Source: Stomorhina lunata (lineage: Eukaryota > Arthropoda > Insecta > Diptera > Rhiniidae). From it: a stretch of 64,000 nt of DNA. A program made the position numbers and the translations under genes. The DNA is taken from the NCBI GenBank assembly GCA_933228675.1, contig OW121743.1, positions 96,039,998-96,103,997 of the forward strand, read 5' to 3'. Below are positions 36,135 to 47,810 of the stretch, piece by piece. The notes under the pieces were generated by a model. The model worked only from the letters and a program-made list of their open reading frames with translations. It was not told the origin of the DNA and ran no database searches. Positions within the stretch are counted from its first letter, which is position 1. Every line of letters begins with the position of its first letter.

Positions 36135-36237
36135 AAAAATAATTTTTTCAGTTTTTCTCCACATTATTACTTTCAAATTTTCAAACTAATAATTTGAAAA
36201 TTAAAAATGAACTCAAGCCTGATAAATCCTAATTTTT
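36135..36237 (+). repeat. 103-bp direct repeat, right copy
   Basis: Second copy of 35668-35770, offset 467 bp, with one substitution seen by eye. Sequence diverges immediately outside both ends. Confidence 0.9.
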
Positions 36238-38440
36238 CACTAAATTTTTTTCCTCTAGTTCATTGAGAAATTTATCAGCAATCCTACAGTATTTTTTAAA
36301 AAAAAATGTCCATGTTATAAAAAATGATTTAAAGCAAAAAAGGCCAGAAGTAATGCCAAAAAATGCAAAATGTTTGAAATCAAATATCTCTTCAACTCTA
36401 AGAGATAGGGTAATATACTAGGTATGTTTTTTCTTTAGTTTTTGAAGGAATTTTGTTTTAAAAATCTTTATGATCGGATCAAATCGGCAAAAGTTACATT
36501 CACCTAAAGGGTTTATATACTTGAGGTGGGCAACTATGCTCCACTGAAGAGCCCACTATGCTAATGGATGATATGTCCTTACACAAGGCTTTAAAAGCCT
36601 AACTTTTTTTCTACTATTTCATATTAGTTGAATTAAAAAAAAACTCGTGTTTAAATTTTGTATGTGATTTCTCATAAAAATGTTAAATAACTCCAATGGA
36701 AGTTTCAAAAAATGCTTTAAACCTCTTAAAAACTTAACTTTTGCCTCTAGACAAGAAACCAAAATCTTTTTCTCTTTTTGCGTTAGCTTAAGGTAACCAA
36801 AACAAATTACTTATATCCTGTAGTTTTTACAACTCTACACCTAGAAATTTCCTGACTCAGCACAGACACACTCACACTCATGAAAAAAAACTTAAGGTAT
36901 CCAAATTATCTTAAATGTCACATTTAATGCTCTTAAGTTATTACTTAATATATTTACAAAAGCTTTAACTTTATTTGTTTTGCTTTACGGCAAAAAAAAA
37001 CCAAAAAAATATTCTAGACATTTTTAAGTAGAAGGAAGTTTTTCAAACATTTAAAAACTTTTAAATGTTAAACACATATTTTGAACAGGAGTCTATTTTA
37101 TACACACATACATACATACATATGTTTGTGTATGGAAGTTAAAGGTCCTGTTTTTTTGAAGGCTATTATGTTTGCTGGGTCTTTTATATTTGAATTTTAT
37201 TATTCTATTTTATGATTTTTCAAAAGAATCTTGTGTTTTTGGCTGCCTGCTGACTTTGGTTGCTTTTAGCCCTCTACACACAGACCATCAAAAAGTTTAA
37301 TAGTTTGTGAAATTTTTGTGACAAAGTCTGTCTGGTTCGTTGGTTTGTTGCCTACTTCTATATGTAGGTCTTGTTGTGTTTATATTTCTAAAAATATTTA
37401 ACAACAAAAGGACTTATTAAGTAGCATGTTCAGTTTAATTCTTGTTCATATACTAAAGTTTAATGTAAAATATCCACAAAAGAAACGAGAAACTTTTGTC
37501 AAAGCATAATTTGTTAATTTGTTGACATTAATACGTATGACTAACAACAGCTTCCGTCCGTCACACATACATACTCACATTTCACAGTATTTATGTTATT
37601 AAAAAGTTTTTAATTTATTTTGTTCTTTTGTTAGTTAATGTTTTTTATATTTTTTGATTTTTATTTTTTTGTTTGGCTCAAGAAGTCAGTGAACTTTTAA
37701 AAGACCAATAGGAAGATTAAAGCCACTACAACGAAGGGAATGGTACTCAAATATATACAAAATGTTTGTGACAGGCAGTCCAAAGCGGCAGCAGCAGGCT
37801 CAGACAGTTCTAACATATAGAGGAAAACGCATATGGACATATAAACAAATACTCTCTGACATATGTTACACGTATTGGTGAGGGCAGTTATTTAAAATGA
37901 AGTATTCATGTTTAAGAATTAAGTAAAACTATTTTATTTGATCTTATTTGTAAGAAGTTTTGATATGTTATCTTCAGGTTTATTAAGTCCATATTCAAAT
38001 TACCACCATTTCTTAATATTTAGAAAGAAACCTTTACATTTGATTAATAATTTTTCTTTTAAATTTATTACATTGAAATGTCCGTCATCTTAGTAAATTT
38101 ATAATCATGATGACCATTTGCGTATAAGTGATATTTTATTAAGTAAACGCATTCAAGAATACCCTTTCATGATAACTTCCCTTCTCAATGAAATCTTTTA
38201 CAAGAAATCATTACTTCAAACCTCCTCCATACAGATGTAAGTTAAAATATTTATGTTTGTGCAGTTTATTTCCGTCAAAACAACAAAAGGCCAGGAAAGA
38301 CCGAAAAAAGAGCACTGAACTTTTATGAATGGCCGAACGGCCGCAAAAACTATTTGCTCTTTTTTGTTAAAACATTTTTCAAAATAATTTATTTTATTAT
38401 TAAGTTAGGAATTTTACAGCTGTGAATAAATAAAATAGTT
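36238..38440. other. AT-rich unique sequence
   Basis: About 2.2 kb without a supported gene. Around 36510-36580 a segment with GGTGGGCAACTATGCTCC and GAGCCCACTATGCT carries short direct and inverted words and may be a small unrecognised element. A CATA simple repeat lies at 37104-37122. Confidence 0.45.
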
Positions 38441-38474
38441 TATTATATACACCAACTATACAATAACTTAATTA

Positions 38475-38605
38475 AAATGATAAACATCGTCATTATCATC
38501 ATCATCGTCATCGACATGACTGTCCTCCGCATTGAATGATTATGAACGACGACAACGTCAATGACATCAGCATAGGCTTGGACATCAACAGCATCAGCTT
38601 TATTT
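38475..38605. repeat. Imperfect ATC/GAC trinucleotide repeat
   Basis: An impure trinucleotide tract of ATC, GTC and GAC (TCATTATCATCATCATCGTC region). It keeps a 70-codon minus frame rich in Met, Val and Asp open. This is simple-sequence composition, not a supported gene. Confidence 0.6.
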
Positions 38606-38676
38606 ATTTTACGAAAATAAATTATTTTGAAAAAAAATTTTGGACATAAGTACAAAAGTGTGTTGTTGGTATGTGA

Positions 38677-38691
38677 GTGTGTGTGTGTGTG
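38677..38691. repeat. (GT)n microsatellite
   Basis: Short GTGTGTGTGTGTG run with one interruption. Confidence 0.8.
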
Positions 38692-38834
38692 AAATGTTTA
38701 AATTATTATATTGTTATAAATAATTAAATGTATATGTATATCTACTCTCTGTCAACTAGGGTGACATTTATTTCAAAACGTATTGCCCTATAGTTAAATC
38801 CTTCTACTGTCAACTTTATTAAAGAAAAACGTCA

Positions 38835-39895
38835 ATATTTCATTACAAAAGTCTTCCTACCGACAACTTTTCTGTAGAAAAGTCTTTCTACCGACAACTT
38901 TTCTATAGAAAAGTCTTTCTACCGACAACTTTTCTATAGAAAAGTCTTTCTACCGACAACTTTTCTATAGAAAAGTCTTTCTACCGACAACTTTTCTATA
39001 GAAAAGTCTTTCTACCGACAACTTTTCTATAGAAAAGTCTTTCTACCGACAACTTTTCTATAGAAAAGTCTTTCTACCGACAACTTTTCTATAGAAAAGT
39101 CTTTCTACCGACAACTTTTCTATAGAAAAGTCTTTCTACCGACAACTTTTCTGTAGAAAAGTCTTTCTACCGACAACTTTTCTATAGAAAAGTCTTTCTA
39201 CCGACAACTTTTCTATAGAAAAGTCTTTCTACCGACAACTTTTCTATAGAAAAGTCTTTCTACCGACAACTTTTCTATAGAAAAGTCTTTCTACCGACAA
39301 CTTTTCTATAGAAAAGTCTTTCTACCGACAACTTTTCTATAGAAAAGTCTTTCTACCGACAACTTTTCTATAGAAAAGTCTTTCTACCGACAACTTTTCT
39401 ATAGAAAAGTCTTTCTACCGATAACTTTTCTATAGAAAAGTCTTTCTACCGACAACTTTTCTATAGAAAAGTCTTTCTACCGACAACTTTTCTATTGAAA
39501 AGTTATTCTACCGACAACTTTTCTATAGAAAAGTCTTTCTACCGACAAATTTTCTATAGAAAAGTCTTTCTACCGATAACTTTTCTATAGAAAAGTCTTT
39601 CTACCGACAACTTTTCTATAGAAAAGTCTTTCTACCAAAAACTTTTCTATAGAAAAGTCTTTCTACCGACAACTTTTCTATAGAAAAGTCTTTCTACCGA
39701 CAACTTTTCTATAGAAAAGTCTTTCTACCAAAAACTTTTCTATAGAAAAGTCTTTCTACCGACAACTTTTCTATAGAAAAGTCTTTCTACCGAAAACTTT
39801 TCTATAGAAAAGTCTTTCTACCGACAACTTTTCTATAGAAAAGTCTTTCTACCGACAACTTTTCTATAGAAAAGTCTTTCTACTGACAACTTTTA
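38835..39895. repeat. 31-bp satellite array (family S5)
   Basis: This array has about 34 monomers of 31 bp with core CTTTTCTATAGAAAAGTC and linker TTTCTACCGACAA. It is very homogeneous; occasional linker variants include ACCGATAA, ACCAAAAA and ACCGAAAA. The core palindrome is the same as in the AT-rich families at 5161, 7105 and 13866, but the linker is much more GC-rich. It passes directly into the next block. Confidence 0.95.
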
Positions 39896-40560
39896 CAAAG
39901 AAAACTCTTTCCACTGTCAACTTTTATATAAAAAACTCTTCCCACTGTCAAGTTTTCTATAGAAATCTCTTCCTACTGTTAAGTTTTCTATAAAAAACTC
40001 TTCCTTCTGGCAACTTTTTTATAGAAAAGTCTTTCCACTGTCGACTTTTGTATAGAAAACTGTTCCCACTGTCAACTTTTCTCTAGAAAACTCTTTCAAC
40101 TGTCAACCTTTCTATAGAAAACTCTTCCCGCTGTCAACATTTCTATTGAAAACTCTTCCTGTTATCAACTTCTCTAGAGAAAACTTTTCCTGCTGTCTAC
40201 ATTTCTGTAGAAAACTCTTTTCACTGTCAGCTGTTCTATAGAAAAGTCTTCCCACTGTCAATGATTCTAAAAAAAAAACTCTATAAAAAACTCTTCCCGT
40301 TGTCAACTTTTCTATAGAAAATTCTTCCTACTGTCAACTTTTCTAAAGAAAACTCTTTCCACTGTTAACTTTTCTATAGAAAACTCTTCCCACTTTCAAG
40401 TTTTCTATAGAAAACTTCTTCCACTGTCGGCTTTTATACAAAACTCTTCCCACTGTCAACTTTTCTATAGAAAACACTGTCAACTTTTCTATAGAAAACT
40501 CTTCCCACTATCAAATTTTCTATATAAAACTCTTCCCACTGTCAACTTTTCTATAGAAAT
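39896..40560. repeat. Transitional 31-bp monomers between S5 and S6
   Basis: About 21 diverged monomers keep CTTTTCTATAGAAAA while the linker moves from TCTTTCTACCGACAA to CTCTTCCCACTGTCAA. Intermediate forms such as CTCTTTCCACTGTCAA and GTCTTTCCACTGTCGA are present. This physically links S5 with the S6 array at 42365. An open minus frame at 40112-40306 is repeat-derived. Confidence 0.85.
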
Positions 40561-41002
40561 AAGGGCTACCTTAATGTATGCTTCATATATGCAAAAGTAA
40601 TTACATATAAAAGTTTTTATAAAAAAATTTTCTACACTACATTGTTATAAATTACACATACAATTGCATTAATTGAAAGTCTGGCCTATGTCAAGGTATA
40701 AGTGGCTGATTTTATTAAAATTGCCTATGTATATGTAAGTATCCCTTTGTACTCCTTCAATGGGTTTAATTGTATTTACAGAATATGTTCTCCATGTTTA
40801 ACATCAATTTTAATTTGTTTCTTGTTTTTAATTTTATTTGTTATCAATAACAATTATTACAATGAAAATAGTGATTATCTGTGTTGATAAATGAAATTAA
40901 CATTCTCCGTGCTAGTGATATTTAAAGCCAGTAAAGAGTTTATTTGAGTAGTAGTATTTAAAAAATGGAAGATATTTAAAGAATTTAGGTATATAAAAGC
41001 TT
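40561..41002. other. Unique spacer
   Basis: AT-rich sequence with no tandem structure; it holds a 61-codon hydrophobic plus frame (40702-40887) with no recognisable domain. No gene is supported. Confidence 0.45.
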
Positions 41003-41694
41003 AAGGCTTTAATTAGTTTTTTCCTAAAAGTATGCTCTTTTTTTAAATTTTTGTATTAGAGTCTACATTTTACTTATCCAAAATTGCCTATTATCTTTTT
41101 TTATTACTATTATCATTGTTGTTTTTTTATTCTGTGATAAATCATTGACTATTGCTTTTATACAAAATCTTCTATTATGAAAACGTTGAAAACTATTGTT
41201 ATACAGTCTGTTGTCATTTTAACTGCATGTATCAGACACACGTTCATTATAAGAACATGCAACATACTTATTTATTACATACACATGAACACATGTCTAT
41301 GTTTTGTATCTCATAAACATTCATGTAATTGTGTGTAAATCGTTTTTTAAGGCTTTAATTAGTTTTTTCCTAAAAGTATGCTCTTTTTTTAAATTTTTGT
41401 ATTAGAGTCTACATTTTACTTATCCAAAATTGCCTATTATCTTTTTTTATTACTATTATCATTGTTGTTTTTTTATTCTGTGATAAATCATTGACTATTG
41501 CTTTTATACAAAATCTTCTATTATGAAAACGTTGAAAACTATTGTTATACAGTCTGTTGTCATTTTAACTGCATGTATCAGACACACGTTCATTATAAGA
41601 ACATGCAACATACTTATTTATTACATACACATGAACACATGTCTATGTTTTGTATCTCATAAACATTCATGTAATTGTGTGTAAATCGTTTTTT
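41003..41694. repeat. Perfect 346-bp tandem duplication
   Basis: Two head-to-tail copies of 346 bp (41003-41348 and 41349-41694) look identical by eye throughout. Each begins AAGGCTTTAATTAG and ends GTAAATCGTTTTTT. TTAAGGC occurs at the start of both copies and is the likely microhomology. The duplicated sequence is otherwise unremarkable. Either a very recent duplication or an assembly duplication would explain the identity. Confidence 0.92.
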
Positions 41695-42364
41695 ATGCTG
41701 AATTATTTACTTGTTGTTTCTTGTGTATTATCATAATAATAATATGTTGTAACCAAAAAAAAAGCATAAAAGAAATCTATGTCATATCACAGTATGATTG
41801 CAAATTGTACTAGTGTGACATTAAATATTTTGTTTTGTATGACTTTTCTAAACAAATTACTAAATACTGGGCTTTTTTGTCTTTTCGTCCGTCTGTTCTG
41901 CTTCTTTTGTATTTTAGTTTATTGTAAGATTTTGTTGTAATAAGCTCAACAGCAGAAATGTCTTAAGAAACCTAAATAAAAACAGACGAAAATTCAAATA
42001 TTTTTGGAATATAATAATTCATATCATGAATGTGTAGAGTTACATATTAAGAACTGGAATCTTAAGCTAAAAACATACTTAGCTAACACTGCACAGTGGT
42101 TTGAAAAAAAAAATGTAAATCTGATTGCATTAGTAAGAGAGAATTGTTAAGGAGTACCAAAGCTTTCACAATTTTGGATTTATGGTTACCCTGTCTTTAC
42201 ACAGGGTAAATCATTGGGCGTCAAATTAGACCACCTCAGAATTAAAAAGCTTTTGGACCTTGCAGTTCTTTCAATTATTGTCCAATATGGTTGATTTTTC
42301 ACATTTCGGAATGAACTTAAACAAAAGAAGAAAAACATGATTACTTTACTATAATAACTGTTAT
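41695..42364. other. Unique spacer with small hairpins
   Basis: AT-rich spacer. Two short stems are visible: CACTGCACAGTG near 42089, and TACCCTGT with ACAGGGTA (42188-42209) around a six-base loop. No ORF or element is assigned. Confidence 0.45.
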
Positions 42365-43955
42365 AGATTTTTTATAGAAAACTGTTGCCACTGTCAACAT
42401 TTCTATAGAGAACTTTTCCAACTGTCAACCTTCCTATAGAAAACTCTTCCCACTGTCAACTTTTCTATAGAAAACTCCTCCCACTGTCAACTTTTCTATA
42501 GAAAACTCTTCCCACTGTCAACTTTTCTATAGAAAACTCTTCCCACTGTCAACTTGTCTATAGAAAACTATTCCCATTGTCAACTTTTCTTTAGAAAACT
42601 CTTCCCACTGTCAACTTTTCTATAGAAAACTCTTCCCACTGTCAACTTTTCTATAGAAAACTCTTCCCACTGTAAACTTTCTATAGAAAACTCTTTCCAA
42701 TGTCATTTTTTCTATAGAAAACTTTTCGCACTGTCAACTTTTCTATAGAAAACTCTTCCCACTGTCAACTTGTCTATAGAAAACTATTCCCATTGTCAAC
42801 TTTTCTTTAGAAAACTATTCCCACTGTCAACCTTTCTATAGAAAACTCTTCCCACTGTCAACTTTTCTATAGAAAACTCTTCCCACTGTCAACTTTTCTA
42901 TAGAAAGCTCTTCCCACTGTCAACTTTACTATAGAAAACTCTTCCCACTGTCAACTTTTCTATAGAAAACTCTTCCCACTGTCAACTTTTCTATAGAAAA
43001 CTCTTCCCACTGTCAACTTTTCTATAGAAAACTCTTCCCACTGTAAACTTTTCTAAAGAAAACTCTTCCCACTGTAAACTTTTCTATAGAAAACTCTTCC
43101 CACTGTCAGCTTTTCTATAGAAAACTCTTCGCACTGTCAACTTTTCTATAGAAAACTATTCCCATTGTCAACTTTTCTTTAGAAAACTATTCCCACTGTC
43201 AACTTTTCTATGGAAAACTCTTCCCACTGTCAACTTTTCTATAGAAAACTCTTCCCACTGTCAACTTTTCTATAGAAAACTCTTCCCACTGTCAACTTTT
43301 CTATAGAAAACTCTTCCCACTGTCAATTTTCTATAGAAAACTCTTCCCACTGTCAACTTTTCTATAGAAAACTCTTCCCACTGTCAACTTTTCTATAGAA
43401 AACTCTTCCCACTGTCAACTTTTCTATAGAAAACTCTTCCCACTGTCAACTTTTCTATAGAAAACTCTTCCCACTGTCAATTTTTCTATAGAAAACTCTT
43501 CCCACTGTCAACTTTTCTATAGAAAACTCTTCCCACTGTAAACTTTTCTATAGAAAACTCTTCCCACTGTCAACTTTTCTACAGAAAACTCTTCCCACTG
43601 TCAACATTTCTATAGAAAACTCTTCCCACTTTCAGGTTTTATATAGAAAACTCTTCATACTGTCAACTTTTTTATAGAAAACTCTTCCCACTGTCAACTT
43701 TTCTATAGATAACTCTTCCCACTGTCAACTTTTCTATAGAAAACTCTTCCCACTGTCAACTTTTCTATAGTAAACTCTTCCCACTGTCACCTTTTCTATA
43801 GTAAACTCTTCCCACTGTCACCTTTTCTATAGAAAACTCTTCCCACTGTCAACTTTTCTATAGAAAACTCTTCCCACTATCAACTTTTCTATAGAAAACT
43901 CTTCCCACTGTCAACTTTTCTATAGAAAACTCGTCCCAATGTTAGCTTTTCTATA
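42365..43955. repeat. 31-bp satellite array (family S6)
   Basis: This array has about 51 monomers of 31 bp with core CTTTTCTATAGAAAACTC and linker TTCCCACTGTCAA. Most monomers match the consensus. Recurring variants (ATTCCCATTGTCAA with TTTAGAAAA at about 42570, 42790 and 43160) suggest that a multi-monomer block was copied within the array. S6-type monomers also flank the S5 array at 39896-40560. Confidence 0.95.
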
Positions 43956-43984
43956 GGGAATTTTGTGTATTCGAACATATAATA

Positions 43985-44135
43985 AAAAAGTCAGTTTTAT
44001 ACAGAAAAATTTCATTTTTAAAATTTTATATAAAAATTTCAAAATTGAAATTATATATAGGAAAATTTCAATTTTGAAATTTTATATAGAAAAATTTCAA
44101 TATTAAAATTTTATATTGAAAAATTTCAAAATTTT
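43985..44135. repeat. Short block of 29-bp satellite S7
   Basis: About five monomers with TTTTATATAGAAAAATTTCA and linkers such as ATTTTGAAA, directly after the S6 array. They are of the same type as the large 45480-47810 array. Confidence 0.7.
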
Positions 44136-45479
44136 TGAAATTGTTTTATACAAATAATAAAATCAACTTTTTGAGTGCAAAAAATTATGTATGTACCTTG
44201 TAGAGTTTATTAGAAATTTAAAGTCAAATTTTGCAAAAAATACACTTTTTAGTTTTTTTTTCATAGATTTTTCTAACAAGTGTTAAAAGTTTTTTTACAC
44301 CACAAAAAAAAAAAATAATAAGTGCATTTTTGGCAAAATTTGACTTTAAATTTCTGTAAATTTAAATACATTTTTTCCCCATATTTACAGTACATCTACC
44401 ATCCCTCGACAAATATTTCCATTTGGCCCTTATAATAAAATATTAAATTTTATCTCTGACCCCATAATTATGAATTATTGTTTGTAAATAGTTCAGTTTG
44501 GTACCTGTGGTGGGCTAAAGCATTTAATTTAATATTGTAAACCCTTTGGCATTTTTAATTAAAATTAATAAAGTTTCAAGTGTTTTGGTGAATATTTTTC
44601 AAAGAAATAAAATAGATGAATGCTTGAGTTTAAACTTGAATACCAAAAGGCAAATATTACGAATTTATTTGAGAAGAAGGGCAAAATAATTAAATATGCC
44701 AGAGATGAACCTATAAATTTTAAACGTTCTGTGAAATTTAATGAGCAGCAAATTTTATTAAGATATTTAAAACAATCTATAAATAAATTGAATAAGATTC
44801 TTGTAATTTTATAGTAATATAGTTAAAGGTTTTGTTATAAAGATTTACATATTTTAAAACTTTTATAATTTTGTAAAAAATAAAATATTTAATTTTACAT
44901 TTTTTATTTTTCCTAAAAAACTTTCTTTAAATTAAATAACTTCTAACTTTTTGTTATCAATATTATAGCTTCTTCTTTTTTTTTCATTTTGGCCAAAAGT
45001 TGTAAATACTCCTATTATTTTCAAGTTCTAATAGATGACATTGAACTTACCTTAATTTATTGTCGACTTAAAATAAAAAGTTTCTGTTAAACCCTTAGGT
45101 TAAAATACCTATAAGTATGCAACATTAAATAAAACTTCTTCTGTCTAGAATAGTTATTTCTCTTAAACTCCCAACTTTATGTATATGTAGGGATGGTCTT
45201 TAAAATGTAAGTGATAAAAACTTTAAGCTGTAGAAAAATTGAAAAATGCTAACGAAAATTAAACAAATGTAATTTATAAATTTTTCTTCTAGCACTCAAA
45301 CCAATGAAAATTCACAAACGTAAATTGTACAGAACCAAAAAATGGAAACTTCACTTCATTGCTGTTTACCATTTGTATGTAAAAATATTTTTTCGTTATA
45401 TAAAATAACTAGTTTTTTGGTAATGCATACACATAAGTGAAAATTTAGACTGCTCCAGAAAAGTTAGTTTTCTACATTA
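44136..45479. other. Unique spacer between S7 blocks
   Basis: About 1.3 kb of non-satellite sequence. It contains the inverted repeat listed at 44214-44354. A 64-codon plus frame at 44620-44814 (LFEKKGKIIKYARDEPINF and following residues) has no recognisable domain and no visible gene context. I do not call it a gene. Confidence 0.45.
44214..44354. repeat. ~35-bp inverted repeat with ~70-bp loop
   Basis: The left arm (44214-44249) starts GAAATTTAAAGTCAAATTTT. The right arm (44320-44354) is its reverse complement apart from about two mismatches and a short length difference, ending TTTGACTTTAAATTTC. It may be a foldback/MITE remnant or a palindromic duplication. Confidence 0.8.
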
Positions 45480-47810
45480 GAGACAAAATTTTATTGAAAT
45501 TTTATATAAAAAAATTTTAGTATTAAAATTTTATATAGAAAAATTTCAGTATTCAAATTTTATGAAGAAAAAATTTCAATAATGAAATTTTATATAGAAA
45601 AATTTCAATATTAAAATTTTTTATAGAAATATTGCAATATTAAAATTTTTTATAAAAAAAAATTCCAATATTAAAATTTTATATAAAAAATTGCAAAAAA
45701 TTTCAATATGGAAATTTTATATAGAAAAATTTCAATATTGAATTTTTTTTATAAAAAATTTTATATAAAAGAACTTCAATTTAAAAATTTTATATTAAAA
45801 ATTGCAAAAATAGCATTTTTTTAGGAAAACCTTCAATATAAAAATTTTAAGCAGAAAAATTTCAATATTGAAATTCTATGTAGAAAATTTCAGTACTAAA
45901 ATTTTATATAAAAAAAATTTCAATATTGAAACTTTATATATAAAAATTTCAATATTGAAATTCTAGATAGAAAAATTTCAATATTGAATTTTATGTAGAA
46001 TAATTTCAATATAAAAATTTTATATATAAAATTTGAAATTTTTCTGTATAAAATATCAATATTGAAGATGTTTTATACAGAAAAATTTCAATAATGAAAT
46101 TTTATACAGAAAAATATCAAAACTGAAATTTATATAGAAAAATTTAATATTGAAATTTTATAAAAAAAAACTTTAATTTTAAAATTTTATAAAAGAAATT
46201 TCTATATTAAATTTTTTTATAAAAATTTTATTATTGAAATTTTATATAAAAAATTTCAATATTGAAATTTTTTTATAGAAAAATTTCAAAATTGAAATTT
46301 TTTATAGAAAAATTTTATATAAAAAAATTTCAATATTGAAATTTTATATAAAAAAATTTCAATATTAAAACTTTATTTAGAAAATTTTCAGTATTGAAGT
46401 TTTATACAGAAATATTTCAATATAGAAATTTAATATAAAAAAAGTTTCAATATTAAAATTTTGTACAGAAAGATTTTAATATCAAAATTTTATATAGCCA
46501 AATTTCAATATTGAAATTTTATATAGAAAGATTTCAATAAAGAAATTTAATATAAAAAATTTCAGTATTGAAATTTTCAATAGAAAGATTTTAGTATTAA
46601 AATCTTATATAGAAAAATTTCAGTATTGAAATTTTATATAGGAAAATTTCAATATTAAAATTTTATATAGAAAAATTTCAATATTGAAATTTTTTATAGA
46701 AAAACTTTAATATTGAAATTTGAAATAGAAAAATTTTATTATTAAAATTTTGTATCGAAAAATTTCAATATTCAAATTTTATATAGAAAAATTTCAATAT
46801 TGAAATTTTATATAGAAAAATTTCAATATTAAAACTGTATATAGAAAAATTTCAATATTAAAATTTTATATAGAAAAATTTCAATACTAAAATTTTTTAT
46901 AAAAAAATTTCAATATTAAAACTTTATATAGAAAATTTTCAATATTAAAATTTTAACGAAAAATTTCTATAGTAAAATTTTATATAAAAATTGCATTTTC
47001 TATATAAAATTCTTATATTATATTAAAAATTTTTATAAAAATTGGAATTTCTATATAAAATTCTTATATTCAAATTTTTTATAGAAAAATATCAATATTA
47101 AAATTTTATATAAAAAATTTCGAGATAGAAATTTTGCATACAAAAATTTCAATATTAGAGTTATATATAGAAAAATTTCAATATTAAAATTTTACACAAA
47201 AAATGTCTATAGTAAAATTTTGTATAAAAAATTGCAATGTTATAATTTTTATATAAAATTCCTATATTGAAATTTTTTATAGAAAAATTTCAATATTAAA
47301 ATTTTATATAGAAAAATTTCAATATTAAAATTTTATATAGAAAAATTTCAATGTTAAAATTTTATATAGAAAAATTTTAATATTAAAATTTTATATAGAT
47401 AAATTTCAATATTGAAATTTTATATAGTAAAATTTCAATATTAAAATTTTGTATAGAAGAATTACAATATTGAAATTTTGTATAGAAGAATTTCAATATT
47501 GAAGTTGTATATAGAAAAATTTCAATATTAAAATTTTATACAAACAATTTCTACAGTAAAATATTATATAAAAAATTGGAATGTTATAATTTTTATATTG
47601 AAATTTTATATAGAAAAATTTTATATTGAAATATTATATAGAAAAATTACAAGCGTGAAATTTTTTATAGAAAAATTTTAGTACTGAAATTTTGTATAGG
47701 AAAATTTCTATATTAAAATATTATTTAGAAAAACTTCAGAATTAAAATTTAAAGAGAAAAATTGTGATATTTGCGTCTTATACAGAAAATTTTCTGTATA
47801 TAAATTTTAT
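45480..47810. repeat. Degenerate 29-bp satellite array (family S7)
   Basis: About 80 monomers of roughly 29 bp with core TTTTATATAGAAAAA and linker TTTCAATATTGAAA. The linker is itself palindromic (TTTCAATATTGAAA). Substitutions and small indels are frequent in every monomer, and no monomer stretch is perfectly conserved, so this is an older array than S5 or S6 beside it. Confidence 0.88.

Noticed and set aside
38443..38655. 70-codon minus frame rich in Asp, Val and Met
   Set aside because: It arises from an imperfect ATC/GTC trinucleotide repeat.
38835..43955. CRISPR-like array (regular ~31-bp repeats)
   Set aside because: Monomers are contiguous with no unique spacers, the context is eukaryotic, and no cas gene exists. 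This is satellite DNA.
44620..44814. 64-codon plus-strand frame (LFEKKGKIIKYARDEPINF region)
   Set aside because: Composition is more protein-like than most here, but it is short, has no domain and no context. It is noted in the spacer entry rather than called.
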